From Streptomyces xiaopingdaonensis (GTDB lineage: Bacteria; Actinomycetota; Actinomycetes; Streptomycetales; Streptomycetaceae): a stretch of DNA of 64,000 bases. Within the stretch, counting starts at the first letter, position 1; each line of letters opens with the position of its first letter. The notes beneath the pieces were generated by a model. The model did no database searches, had not been told where the DNA came from, and worked only from the letters and a program-made list of their open reading frames with translations. Positions 1-8,206 of this stretch are shown one piece after another. Position numbers and translations under genes: made by a program. The stretch spans positions 1-64,000 of the forward strand of contig NZ_AJTQ01000103.1 of NCBI RefSeq assembly GCF_000262345.1, given 5' to 3'.

Positions 1-111
1 CCTCGCGACCGCCTTCGCCGGGGCGGCCCCGCCCGGGATCGGTCGCAGGCGTGGCGTCCACCCTCCCGTCCGAGCACGCCTCCGCTCCGGACGGAGCAGG
101 GGCGGTCGGCG

Positions 112-1269
112 TCACTCCCGGTCGCGCTCGGGCCCCCAGGCGACCCTGTCCCCGCGGGCCGCCTTGCGCCCCAGCCGGCCGGCCCGCGTCTGCACCGCGA
201 GGCTGTCGAGGATGATGCGGCTGCTCATCAGCGCCGTCTGCTCCGCCCAGTCGTACGGCGGCGAACACTCGACGATCTCCATACCGGCCAACCCCGGTTC
301 GGAGACGAGCCGGACGAGGTCGAGAGCTTCGCGCGGCAGCAGACCGCCGGGTTCGGGCCAGCCGGTGCCGGGCACGAACCCGGCGTCGATCACGTCGATG
401 TCGAACGAGAGGTAGACGGCCTCGGCATCCTTCCAGGCGGTCTCCAACGCGATCTCGGCGATCTTCTCGACACCGACCCGTGCGACGTCACTGACCGTCA
501 CGATCGTGGTTCCGCGCTCCCGTCCGACCTCGACCCCCGCTCGCGGCGCCTGCCAGCCGCCGATGCCGATCTGCACGAGGTTCGTCGCCGGCGCGTTCGC
601 GATGTTGTTGGCGTGGAACCAGGGGCAGGTGTTCATCCGCTCGTCGAGGTCGGACTCCTGGGTGTCGACGTGGCGGTCGAAGTGGATGATCCCGATGTTC
701 CCGCCGACGTGCGGTGCCATCCCGCGGATGGTCGGGTAGCCGATGGAATGGTCGCCGCCGATCACCACCGGCATCACGCCGCTGCTCACCACGTGCGCCA
801 TCGCCTGGCTGATCTGGTCGAAGGATTTCTCCAGGTTGCCGGGGACGGTGAACACGTCGCCGATGTCGACCATGTTGAGCTGCTCCCGCAGGTCGACGCC
901 GAGCTCGTAGCAGTACGTCCCGAAGAGGTTCGTCGACCTGCGGATGCCCTGGGGGCCGAAGCGCGTGCCGGGGCGGTAGGTGGCGCCGGCGTCGAGCGGC
1001 ACCCCGAAGATCGCCACCTCCGCGTCCCCCACGTCGTGGACGTCCTCGACGAACGGGCACTTCATGAAGGTGCCCCGCTCACCGGCGAAGTGGGGCAGCT
1101 CACCGCGTGCGAACGTCGGGATCGTGCGGTCGCCGATCGTCGGCGCCCCCTGGAGGCCGTGCGCGAGGCACCGCTCGATCTCCTGCCGGTGCCGGTGGAC
1201 GGGCAGATCCGCCTCGGCGCGCTGCGCCCAGGCGCCCTCCCCTGCGCCTCCGCCCTCGTATCCGGACAT
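112..1269 (-). CDS. Ureohydrolase (agmatinase/guanidine-hydrolase-like)
   Basis: Metal-dependent ureohydrolase of the arginase/agmatinase superfamily, 385 aa, cytosolic. The six metal ligands are visible: GGDHS (H174), DRHVD (D198, H200, D202) and SFDIDVID (D290, D292). The second motif reads DRHVD where arginases and agmatinases usually have DAHxD, and the following segment ([11 protein letters not shown]) is not the usual agmatinase one, so the substrate may not be agmatine. The first 70 residues precede the conserved domain. The start is supported by GGGAGG seven bases upstream of the ATG. The gene is divergent from a guanidinium exporter with a guanidine-III riboswitch, which makes guanidine hydrolysis an attractive inference. 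Agmatinase, guanidinobutyrase or guanidinopropionase activity remains possible. Confidence 0.88.
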   Translation of the reverse strand: MSGYEGGGAGEGAWAQRAEADLPVHRHRQEIERCLAHGLQGAPTIGDRTIPTFARGELPHFAGERGTFMKCPFVEDVHDVGDAEVAIFGVPLDAGATYRPGTRFGPQGIRRSTNLFGTYCYELGVDLREQLNMVDIGDVFTVPGNLEKSFDQISQAMAHVVSSGVMPVVIGGDHSIGYPTIRGMAPHVGGNIGIIHFDRHVDTQESDLDERMNTCPWFHANNIANAPATNLVQIGIGGWQAPRAGVEVGRERGTTIVTVSDVARVGVEKIAEIALETAWKDAEAVYLSFDIDVIDAGFVPGTGWPEPGGLLPREALDLVRLVSEPGLAGMEIVECSPPYDWAEQTALMSSRIILDSLAVQTRAGRLGRKAARGDRVAWGPERDRE

Positions 1270-1459
1270 GCTCGCCCTCCCGCCTCGCGACGGTGCAACC
1301 GCGGGTGCACAAGCCCCGATCCGGGCGCCGGAGCCGTCGTCCGATCGTCACTCACCCGAGCCCCGAACGCACCCCGAGCACGCCGCTCACCTGGGACGTC
1401 GGGATTTTGCCTTTCGGCGCCCGGTGTGCCAACTTCGGTGGGAGCCCGACGAGTGGCTA

Positions 1460-1502
1460 CCGGACGAGGGGTGCCGTACCCGGCCTGCGACAAGACGGCG
1501 CG
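1460..1502 (+). ncRNA. Guanidine-III (ykkC-III) riboswitch
   Basis: The sequence starts CCGGACGAGG and ends ACAAGACGGCGC, the conserved guanidine-III aptamer core. It folds as the expected H-type pseudoknot: CCGG 1460-1463 pairs with CCGG 1480-1483, and GTGCCGT 1471-1477 pairs with ACGGCGC 1495-1501, with one G-U wobble. The Shine-Dalgarno GGAGG (1506-1510) of the exporter gene begins four bases after the second stem, so guanidine binding most likely acts on translation initiation. Confidence 0.93.
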
Positions 1503-1515
1503 TCTGGAGGCACCC

Positions 1516-1830
1516 GTGTCGTGGCTGATTCTTGCGCTCTCAGGTCTGCTCGAAGCCGTCTGGGCGACCGCCCTCGGCAAATCCGAAGGCTTCAGCAGGC
1601 TCGGCCCTTCCCTGGTCTTCGGCTTCGGTCTGCTGGCGAGTATGGGCGGCCTCGCCTACGCCATGCGCGACCTCCCCGTCGGCACCGCCTACGCGGTGTG
1701 GGTGGGGATCGGCGCCGTGCTCACCGTCGTGTACGGGATGCTCACCGGCGCCGAGCCGGTGAGCGCCCTGAAGGTGGTCTTCCTCGCTCTGATCATCGGC
1801 GGCGTGGTCGGCCTCAAGGCCGCTCACTGA
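1516..1830 (+). CDS. gdx: Guanidinium exporter, SMR family (Gdx/SugE)
   Basis: Small multidrug resistance protein of 104 aa with four hydrophobic segments. It is of the Gdx/SugE type: the central transport glutamate is E13 in the first helix, followed by VWATALGKS. Family members exchange guanidinium for protons across the cytoplasmic membrane and function as dual-topology dimers. The GTG start lies five bases after GGAGG, directly downstream of a guanidine-III riboswitch, which fixes the substrate better than the protein sequence alone would. The gene is monocistronic, with a hairpin 26 bases after the stop. Confidence 0.93.
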   Translation: MSWLILALSGLLEAVWATALGKSEGFSRLGPSLVFGFGLLASMGGLAYAMRDLPVGTAYAVWVGIGAVLTVVYGMLTGAEPVSALKVVFLALIIGGVVGLKAAH

Positions 1831-1856
1831 CCCGCGGGCCGGCCCGACTGCCGAGA

Positions 1857-1880
1857 GCCCCGGGCCCGTTGGTCCGGGGC
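1857..1880 (+). terminator. Hairpin after exporter gene
   Basis: GCCCCGG (1857-1863) pairs with CCGGGGC (1874-1880) around a 10-base loop, 26 bases after the exporter stop codon. No U-tract follows, as is usual in Streptomyces. Confidence 0.5.
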
Positions 1881-2063
1881 GCGCCGGTTCAGCTCGGCCA
1901 CGTCGTGCCGGGGCAGCGACCAGCCCGATCCTCGGGCCGACCCGGCCGGGTCCCCACGCATGGCCCCTCCTGCCGCACGGCGGCGGATCTGCGTCGGAGG
2001 GGGAGCGTCGCGCGGGTACGCGGCTTACCGTGGAGCGGTCGGCGAAGCTCTCCAGGAGGTCGC

Positions 2064-3260
2064 ATGCGCAGCGCGGAGCAGCCGTCCCGGATACCCGCCG
2101 CCGGAGAGCGGCCGGACCCGCTGCTCGGGTGCGCCCCGGAGGAGTTGCGCCGCCGCACCAGCGCCAAGTGGCGTGCGTATCCGCCCGATGTGCTGCCGCT
2201 GTGGGTCGCCGAGATGGACGTCCCGCTCGCCCCCGCCGTCGTCGACGCGGTGCAGGAGGCGCTGCGCCTCGGCGACACCGGCTACGCCTTCGGCACCGAG
2301 TACGCCGAAGCGCTCGACGCCTTCGCACGCGCCCGCTGGGGCTGGTCCTTCCCCGCCGACCGCACGGCGCTCGTCGCCGACGTGATGCAGGGCATGGTCG
2401 AGGTCCTCAAGCTGACCACCTCGCCGGGCGACGCCGTGGTCGTCAACTCGCCCGTCTACACGCCGATCTACCAGTTCTGCGAGCACCTGGGCCGCAAGGT
2501 GCTCGAGGCTCCGCTCGACCCCGGCGGACGGATCGACTTCGCCGCCCTCGCCACCGCCTTCGCCGACGCGACCTCGTCGGGCCGCACCGCCGCCTGGGTC
2601 CTCTGCAACCCGCACAACCCGACGGGCACCGTCCACACCGGGGAGGAGCTCGCGGGGGCCGCGCAGCTCGCCGAGGCGCACGGGGTACGCGTCGTCGCCG
2701 ACGAGATCCACGCCCCGCTGGTGCTCGACGGGGCGCACCACACCCCCTACCTCTCCGTCCCCGGCACCGAGCGGGCCTTCTCGCTGCTCTCGGCCTCGAA
2801 GGCGTGGAACCTCGCCGGCCTCAAGGCCGCGGTCGCGGTGGGCGGCGACGACGCGGCCGACGAACTGGCGCGCATACCCGAGGAGGTGAGCCACGGACCG
2901 AGCCACGTCGGGGTCCTCGCCCACACCGCGGCGCTGCGGTACGCGGGGGAGTGGCTCGACGCGCTCCTCGCCGGCCTCGACCGCAGCCGCCGGCTCCTCG
3001 GCGACCTCCTCGCCGCCCACCTGCCCGCCGTCGGCTACCGGCTGCCGGAGGCGACGATCCTCGCCTGGCTCGACTGCCGCGCGCTGGGCCTCGGCGAGGA
3101 CCCGGCAGCCGCTTTCCTCGACCGCGGACGCGTCGCCCTCACGTCGGGCCCGGCCTTCGGCACCGGAGGCGAAGGCCGGGTGCGGCTCAACTACGCGACG
3201 TCGCCCCGGATCCTCGAAGAGGCGGTCGCGCGCATGGCGTCCGTCTTCCGCAGCGCCTGA
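2064..3260 (+). CDS. MalY/PatB-family PLP-dependent C-S lyase / aminotransferase
   Basis: Fold-type I PLP enzyme of 398 aa. The MalY/PatB subgroup signature is present: early [25 protein letters not shown] for the cofactor phosphate/substrate region, [10 protein letters not shown] with the ring-binding Asp, and [12 protein letters not shown] with the Schiff-base lysine, then RLNYATS near the C-terminus with the carboxylate-binding Arg. MalY/PatB members are cystathionine beta-lyases, and some act as aminotransferases. The ATG start is preceded by AGGAGG with four bases between; the open frame extends much further upstream but without homology. It is probably transcribed alone. Confidence 0.9.
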   Translation: MRSAEQPSRIPAAGERPDPLLGCAPEELRRRTSAKWRAYPPDVLPLWVAEMDVPLAPAVVDAVQEALRLGDTGYAFGTEYAEALDAFARARWGWSFPADRTALVADVMQGMVEVLKLTTSPGDAVVVNSPVYTPIYQFCEHLGRKVLEAPLDPGGRIDFAALATAFADATSSGRTAAWVLCNPHNPTGTVHTGEELAGAAQLAEAHGVRVVADEIHAPLVLDGAHHTPYLSVPGTERAFSLLSASKAWNLAGLKAAVAVGGDDAADELARIPEEVSHGPSHVGVLAHTAALRYAGEWLDALLAGLDRSRRLLGDLLAAHLPAVGYRLPEATILAWLDCRALGLGEDPAAAFLDRGRVALTSGPAFGTGGEGRVRLNYATSPRILEEAVARMASVFRSA

Positions 3261-3270
3261 GACGGCGCGC

Positions 3271-3494
3271 TCACGCCCCGCCGTGCTTCTTGTGCGCCGC
3301 CTGCCTGCTGACGCCGAGCGCCCTGCCGATCTCGTCCCAGGACCAGCCGGCGCGGCGCGCGTTGGCGACCTGCGCGGCCTCCGTCCGCTCGACGAGCTGC
3401 CGCAGCGCGGCGAGTCCGCGGAGACCCACCTCGGGGTCGGCGTCCACCGCGGCCCGCGCGCTCTCCACCGTCTGCTCCGCCTCGCTTGCGGCCA
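3271..3494 (-). CDS. Small helix-turn-helix protein
   Basis: A 74-aa protein ending in a helix-turn-helix: RRAGWSWDEIGRALGVSRQAAHKKH, typical of short actinobacterial HTH proteins that resemble sigma-factor region 4 or a homeodomain-like fold. The N-terminal half (residues 1-45) is an acidic helix rich in Ala and Glu. The ATG at 3494 was chosen although the frame stays open to a TTG at 3531, because the family starts at MAASEAEQ. Its target is unknown. It is convergent with the upstream PLP enzyme gene, with only ten bases between stop codons. Confidence 0.7.
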
Positions 3495-3629
3495 TGGCCG
3501 CAACGTAGGTCGGGCGGACTGCCGCCCGCAACCCGGGTTGACGCCGCGTCCGATGTTCAGGTGAGCACGCCGTGAGCGTCCTCGGGGAACGGCGCGCCCT
3601 CCCGGCTCGGTGCGCGGGGAGGCTTCATA

Positions 3630-4961
3630 TTGCGCTCCCATGGAAGCAAGCCGCGCCAGGGGCAACCAGAGAGTCCGGTGCAGGATCAGGACGGCGCGGC
3701 GCTCGCTCTCCTCCCTTTCCCCGCGGCGGCCGACCCCCTGCCCGGCGGGCTCGGCCCCTGCCTCGGCGACGACTGCCCCGCCGCGTGGCGGGACCCGGCC
3801 GGCGTCCCCGTCGCGCACCGCGACACCAACCTCAACGTCTTCGTCGGCGGGGACTTCGACGTCCGCGAGGCCGCCGCGGAGTCGGAGGGGCGCAACGTCG
3901 TCCTCGGCGACTTCGACCTGCGCAAGCGCGCGGGCGTCCCGCAGGTCTACAACATCGGTGCGCCAGGCGGCAGTTCACGTGTGCCGCCGTCCGACGACTC
4001 GGACCACCTGCTCGTCGGGGGCGACCTCGCGGTGGCGCAGGGGCAGCGGCTCCTCGTCCACGACGGAGGCGGCGCCGGCGCCACCAGGTACGGCGGCACC
4101 CTCTCCGGAACGGTCACGCCTCGGGCGGTGCGTACGCCGGACCCGGCCCGGCAGTACGCGCACCTTCGCGCCCGGCTCACCGCCGCGAGCCGCTGCTACG
4201 CGTACGAGGGCGACGAGCGCCGCGCCCCCACGGGCACCTGGCGCACCACGGGCCGCGAGACGGTCCTCACCGGCGACGGCAACGCGGACCTGCAGATCTT
4301 CTCCGTCGACGCCGATCTCGCCACCCCCACCGGCAACGGGACCTCCCTGCGCTTCGCCTCCGTACCGGAGGACGCGACCGTCCTCGTCAACCTCTACGGC
4401 GACGCCCGCCGCGTCCGGAGCCTCCTGACCTCCGGGGGCCCCGGCCTGCGCGAGCGCCTGCTGTGGAACTTCCCCGACGCGGCGACCGTCGACCTGCACG
4501 GCACGGACCCGTTCCAGGGGAGCATCCTCGTCGGCAACCCGCGAAGCCGGACGACTCTCGACCTGCCGGGCACCAACGGCCGCCTCTACACGGCCGGTTC
4601 CCTCACCCACACCTCTTCCGGCTCCCCGGCCGGCCGGACAATCGACGCCACCCCGTTCTCCGGCGACCTGCCGGCCTGCCCCGACGCCTCCGGCAGCCCG
4701 AGCCCCGGCCAGTCCTCGCCGACGTCCGGCCCCGGTGAGGACGGCAGGACCCAGTCGCCCTCGCCGGAGCCCGCGCCCTCCGCATCGGAGCGCGCGGCAC
4801 CGCTCGCCACGGGCGGCGAGACGCCCGCCGGCGGCACCGGCCCCGCCCTCTCCGACACCGGGGCCGGCGGGGGCGAGTGGCTCATGGGCGCCACGGCGGT
4901 GCTCCTCGCGGCGGGAGTGACCGTTGCCGTCCTCGCCCGCCGAGCCCGGCGGCGGGAATGA
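3630..4961 (+). CDS. Choice-of-anchor A family surface protein with LPxTG-like sorting signal
   Basis: Secreted, probably wall-anchored protein of about 443 aa. The body (from PLPGGLGPCLGDDCPA) is a choice-of-anchor A domain, with the characteristic N-L-N-V-F-V-G-G-D-F opening and a later LLWNFPDA segment. A Ser/Pro/Gly-rich linker (about residues 350-405) leads to LSDTG, a hydrophobic helix, and the basic tail ARRARRRE, the layout of a sortase substrate (class E sortases accept LAxTG). The TTG at 3630 has GGGGAGG seven bases upstream; a GTG at 3678 is the alternative. The N-terminus is odd: the hydrophobic core AALALLPFPAAA is short and preceded by acidic residues, whereas a basic n-region (RVRCRIRTARR) is found in the +1 frame. 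Confidence 0.75.
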   Translation: MRSHGSKPRQGQPESPVQDQDGAALALLPFPAAADPLPGGLGPCLGDDCPAAWRDPAGVPVAHRDTNLNVFVGGDFDVREAAAESEGRNVVLGDFDLRKRAGVPQVYNIGAPGGSSRVPPSDDSDHLLVGGDLAVAQGQRLLVHDGGGAGATRYGGTLSGTVTPRAVRTPDPARQYAHLRARLTAASRCYAYEGDERRAPTGTWRTTGRETVLTGDGNADLQIFSVDADLATPTGNGTSLRFASVPEDATVLVNLYGDARRVRSLLTSGGPGLRERLLWNFPDAATVDLHGTDPFQGSILVGNPRSRTTLDLPGTNGRLYTAGSLTHTSSGSPAGRTIDATPFSGDLPACPDASGSPSPGQSSPTSGPGEDGRTQSPSPEPAPSASERAAPLATGGETPAGGTGPALSDTGAGGGEWLMGATAVLLAAGVTVAVLARRARRRE

Positions 4962-4962
4962 G

Positions 4963-5160
4963 CCCACGTCGCACCGAAGGTCTCTGCCGGTCCTCGGGCA
5001 GCGAGACCAAGGTGTCCCGGCGCACGTCGGCCAGGTAGACGGCGATCTCCTCCAGGCCCAGGTCGGCCGCGTACCGGTTGCAGAGCACCGCCGGCTCGTG
5101 AGGCGCCACCCGGGTGCATCTCCTCGACGAGGAGAACGAGGGGGCCTTGGCCTTCCCCCG
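4963..5160 (-). pseudogene. Remnant of PP2C/SpoIIE-type phosphatase N-terminus
   Basis: The minus strand encodes HEPAVLCNRYAADLGLEE followed by IAVYLADVRRDTLVSLPE, which resembles the N-terminal segment of Streptomyces PP2C/SpoIIE-family serine phosphatases. Just upstream, LLVEEMH lies in a different frame; removing one C from CACCCGGGTG near 5115 joins the two as EEMHRVAPHE. The rest of the gene (GAF and phosphatase domains) is missing, since the convergent surface-protein gene ends at 4961. I read it as a frameshifted, truncated relic. Confidence 0.55.
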
Positions 5161-5163
5161 CAC

Positions 5164-5850
5164 GCCTCCGCATGCCTCACCGCCTTTCGTACGCGCCGAC
5201 CGGCCGGGGCGCAGCGCAGTTCCAAAGGGCGCCCCGGCGCCGAGGTCTGCCTGCGCAGTCGTTCGGGGGCTCTTCCGCTCGCAAGCTGCCGCCGGATGCG
5301 CCGCAGCGACAGGGGCGACCTGGCGCGCATCGCCGAGAACGTGGACGCGGAGCCGGCCCGCCGGTCAGGTGGAGCGAGGACAGAGGCGCACCGGGGCTGG
5401 CCGCCAGCCCTCCGGCGGCTTCGCCGGGGCGCGGACCGCGAAGGGCAACACTCCGGAGGTGCGGTGCTGGCGATCCGTCGCGGGGCCTCAGCGTCGCCGC
5501 CGTCCGGCGGCTCAGGGAGTTGTCGGAACGGGTTCGCCGCAACGTCGGAGAAGACTGAGCGGGTTGCGCCGGTGATGCCGCCATGGCTCCCGACCTCGCC
5601 GGTGCCGCGCGGCGTACGGGTGAGTCCCCCCGCAGGAGGGAGAGTTGTCGCGTATACCCGGAGCGGTGGAGTGCGGCGACGACCGAACCCACTTCCCGTC
5701 GCGGTCCGACGCCGCGCCTCGTGCCCGGACGCCGGACGACTGTTCACCTGACGGTTCGGGATGTGTCCGGACGAGTCCTGATATGGGCCACACTGCTCCT
5801 CGCATGAGTGTGTCGGCGAGGCGATGGCGGGTCGATCTGCTGCAATGGGA
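5164..5850. other. Gene-free stretch
   Basis: About 690 bases with no frame that I recognise as a gene. Open frames on both strands are arginine- and proline-rich, lack clear ribosome binding sites and overlap one another. It may hold further decayed sequence from the phosphatase remnant region. Confidence 0.5.
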
Positions 5851-5851
5851 A

Positions 5852-5883
5852 CGCCCCCCGATCCGTGCTCGGATCAGGGGGCG
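5852..5883 (-). terminator. Terminator of tRNA (CAU)
   Basis: Hairpin of CGCCCCCCGATCCG against CGGATCAGGGGGCG with one mismatch, immediately downstream of the tRNA gene on the minus strand. Confidence 0.6.
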
Positions 5884-5893
5884 CAGAGCCCGG

Positions 5894-5967
5894 TGGGGCG
5901 GGTGGGACTCGAACCCACGGCCGACGGATTATGAGTCCGTTGCTCTAACCGGCTGAGCTACCGCCCC
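5894..5967 (-). tRNA. tRNA with CAU anticodon (tRNA-Ile2 or elongator tRNA-Met)
   Basis: A 74-nt cloverleaf: acceptor GGGGCGG/CCGCCCC, D-arm AGCTCAGCCGGTTAGAGC, anticodon stem-loop ACGGACTCATAATCCGT with CAT, and T-arm GTGGGTTCGAGTCCCAC. CCA is not encoded. A non-initiator CAT tRNA can be elongator Met or the lysidine-modified Ile2, and I cannot decide between them by eye. Confidence 0.93.
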
Positions 5968-6141
5968 TCAGCGGTGCGGCGCGTACATGTGTGCGCGCCG
6001 TCTGCCGCAGCATAGCTCCTCATACGATCTGCCGCCCGGGCCGGGGGAGACGTACGGAGTGAGGGACAGCGTCGGGAGGGTCCGCGGTTCCACGAACCGG
6101 GTCGAAGTGCGCGCCGGCCGCGGGTACATGGGAAAGAAGAA

Positions 6142-6168
6142 GGAGGGCCCCCTGTCAGAGGGCCCTCC
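6142..6168 (-). terminator. Rho-independent terminator of tRNA-Asn
   Basis: GGAGGGCCC (6142-6150) pairs with GGGCCCTCC (6160-6168) and is followed on the minus strand by the T-rich run TTCTTCTTTCCC. It sits eight bases beyond the tRNA 3' end. Confidence 0.75.
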
Positions 6169-6176
6169 GAGTGAAG

Positions 6177-6249
6177 CTCCCGCGACTGGACTCGAACCAG
6201 TAACCTGCCGGTTAACAGCCGGCTGCTCTGCCGATTGAGCTACGCGGGA
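6177..6249 (-). tRNA. tRNA-Asn (GUU)
   Basis: A 73-nt cloverleaf: acceptor TCCCGCG/CGCGGGA, D-arm AGCTCAATCGGCAGAGC, anticodon stem-loop GCCGGCTGTTAACCGGC with GTT, and T-arm ACTGGTTCGAGTCCAGT. It is on the same strand as the CAU tRNA, about 210 bases upstream of it, with its own terminator between. Confidence 0.95.
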
Positions 6250-6431
6250 TCGTCTGCACCGCCGCGCCCCCGTTTCCCGAGGGCGCTCCCTTGCGGTGAG
6301 CAATACATTAGCGCATGCCAGGGGGTGCTCCGAAATCGGTACCCGCTCGTCCTCCGGCATGCTGTGCTCACGACGGTTCGCGCAGCACGCGTGGAGCGGA
6401 GAACTGGAACAACTCGGAGGAAGGGGTGGCC

Positions 6432-6728
6432 ATGCGCTACCGGCTGACGTTCGCCGCCGGACTGGCGGTGGGATACGTACTCGGCTCGAAGGCCGGCCGC
6501 GAGCGGTACGAGCAGTTGGCGGCTGCGACCAGGCGGATCGCCGAGAACCCGGCGGTGCGCAACGCGGGCGAGGCTGCCGTGCAGACCGGCCGGGAGGCCG
6601 CGGCGAAGGCCGTCGACGCGGTGGGGGAGCGGACCGGGTACCGGCTTCCGCCGTCGGTGAGCGCGCGGATCAGGTACCCGGGAGGCGCCGGCGACACGCT
6701 CGACGAGCAGCGCGGGCGCGCCGGTTGA
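6432..6728 (+). CDS. YtxH-like small membrane-associated protein
   Basis: A 98-aa protein starting with a short hydrophobic helix that contains the glycine-rich motif FAAGLAVGYVLGSKAGRERY, then an amphipathic Ala/Arg/Glu helical stretch. This is the layout of YtxH-type and related actinobacterial proteins annotated as small membrane-anchored or general-stress proteins. The ATG has GGAGGAAGGGG upstream. The stop lies ten bases before the convergent LigD-type gene ends. Function unknown. Confidence 0.8.
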   Translation: MRYRLTFAAGLAVGYVLGSKAGRERYEQLAAATRRIAENPAVRNAGEAAVQTGREAAAKAVDAVGERTGYRLPPSVSARIRYPGGAGDTLDEQRGRAG

Positions 6729-6737
6729 GGCGCGCGG

Positions 6738-7625
6738 TCAGGAGGGGAGGGCGCGGCGGCCTTTCTTGAGGAGGAGGGGCGCCATCAGGTCGCCCTCCTG
6801 TTCCAGACGGTCGGGGAGTTGGGTGGCGAGGAAGACGAGGTCGTCGACGGAGTCGGCGGCGGCGAGCTCGTCCCAGCCGACGGGCGTGGAGACGGTCGGG
6901 TGCTCCTTGGCGCGCAGCGTGTAGGGGGCGGCCGTCGTCTTCGCCGCGTTGTTCTGCGACCAGTCGACGAAGACCTTCTTCTTTCTGAGATTCTTCTCCA
7001 TACGGCTGACGGCGAGGTCGGGGAGTTCCCGCGCCGCCTCGGCGGCGAGTGCCTTGGCGTAGTCCGAGACCCGTTGCGAGGGCATCCGCTTGATCGAGGA
7101 GAGCAGATGGAGTCCCTTGGAGCCCGAGGTCTTGGGGTACGCGGCGATTCCGTCGGCCTCCAGCCGCTCCCGCAGCCAGTCGGCGACGGTGCGGCAGTCG
7201 AGGATGTCGGCTCCGGGGCCGGGGTCGAGGTCGAAGACGAGGCGGTCGGACTCGCCCTGGTGCGGCACCTGCCACTGCGGGGTGTGGAGTTCCAGGGCCG
7301 CGAGGTTGGCCGCCCAGACGAGGCTCGGGCGGTCGGCGAGGAGTACCTGTTCCATCGGCTTCTTGCTCGCCACCGTGATCTCGCGCACCGTCAGCCAGTC
7401 CGGGGCGCCCTGGGGGACGTGCTTGGTGAAGAACCGCTCGCCCTCGACGCCGTCGGGGTACCGGAGGAAGGAGAGCGGGCGCTCGTCGATGTGGGCCAGG
7501 ACGGTGCGGGCGACGGTGGCGTAGTAGTGGATCGCCTCGCCCTTGGTGAAGCCCGTCTCCGGGTAGAGCACCTTGTCCAGGTTGCTGAGCTTGAGTGTGC
7601 GGCCGTCGATCTCCGTTTGCGGCAT
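6738..7625 (-). CDS. NHEJ DNA polymerase (LigD polymerase domain)
   Basis: Stand-alone archaeo-eukaryotic primase-type polymerase of 295 aa, homologous to the polymerase domain of LigD, which fills and extends ends during bacterial non-homologous end joining. Catalytic aspartates are in FDLDPGPG (D132, D134), and the nucleotide-binding motif SGSKGLHLL is at 167-175. The N-terminus (LKLSNLDKVLYPETGFTKGE) is characteristic. No ligase or nuclease domain is fused. The ATG at 7625 gives the family start; the open frame continues upstream without homology. The gene is divergent from ku, its functional partner. Confidence 0.93.
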   Translation of the reverse strand: MPQTEIDGRTLKLSNLDKVLYPETGFTKGEAIHYYATVARTVLAHIDERPLSFLRYPDGVEGERFFTKHVPQGAPDWLTVREITVASKKPMEQVLLADRPSLVWAANLAALELHTPQWQVPHQGESDRLVFDLDPGPGADILDCRTVADWLRERLEADGIAAYPKTSGSKGLHLLSSIKRMPSQRVSDYAKALAAEAARELPDLAVSRMEKNLRKKKVFVDWSQNNAAKTTAAPYTLRAKEHPTVSTPVGWDELAAADSVDDLVFLATQLPDRLEQEGDLMAPLLLKKGRRALPS

Positions 7626-8206
7626 AGGGCCGAGAATCCCACAGAAGGGGCGCTCGGTGCGGAGTTGCGCGCCGGTGCGGCTGGGTTCGCGCTCGATGCG
7701 GGGAGGACGTCGTGGGCGAGGGCGACGGTGCGCAGCCGCGATGGTCGACATTCTTGCGTGCGGCCGCGTGGCGGCCGGCCGTGCCCGCGTTCCGGAGCTC
7801 AGCGAACCGCTCGCTGCGGGCGCGGAGTTGGGCGGCCGCCTCCCGGCCGCGCCATCGCCGTACGGCCGCACGGAACTCACCCGTCGCCATGGCGACCAGT
7901 GCCGCAGCGCCTTCCTGGTACCGGTGATCCGGGGAGGAGCGGCTGCGCCGGTCGTGGTCGATGTCGGCAGCGGGCTCGGCTCGCTCTCGCGCATCACCTC
8001 GCGGGGTACGTCGCCGTACGCGTACCGGGGGATCGCCTACCCGCCGGAGGGTGCGGAGATCACCGTCCGTAGTGCGGGCCGGGCGCGCGGCCGGTGGCTG
8101 CTTCGACGCGGCCCGTCCCCGGGTGGTCAGGCGCCCGGCGGCGGCCGAATATCGCCGGAGCCTGCGCCGCCCTAGCCTGGAGCGGACGCGGGGAAAGGAG
8201 CTCGGC
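7626..8206. other. Divergent intergenic region of the NHEJ pair
   Basis: 581 bases between the polymerase and ku starts, presumably holding both promoters. A minus-strand frame at about 7740-7960 encodes a protein-like stretch (ATGEFRAAVRRWRGREAAA) but has no proper end. It could be a decayed gene; I see no clear function. Confidence 0.4.

Noticed and set aside
7740-7960. Protein-like minus-strand stretch between the LigD-type gene and ku
   Set aside because: It reads ATGEFRAAVRRWRGREAAA, but has no suitable stop before running into the polymerase gene in another frame. I cannot support it as a gene.
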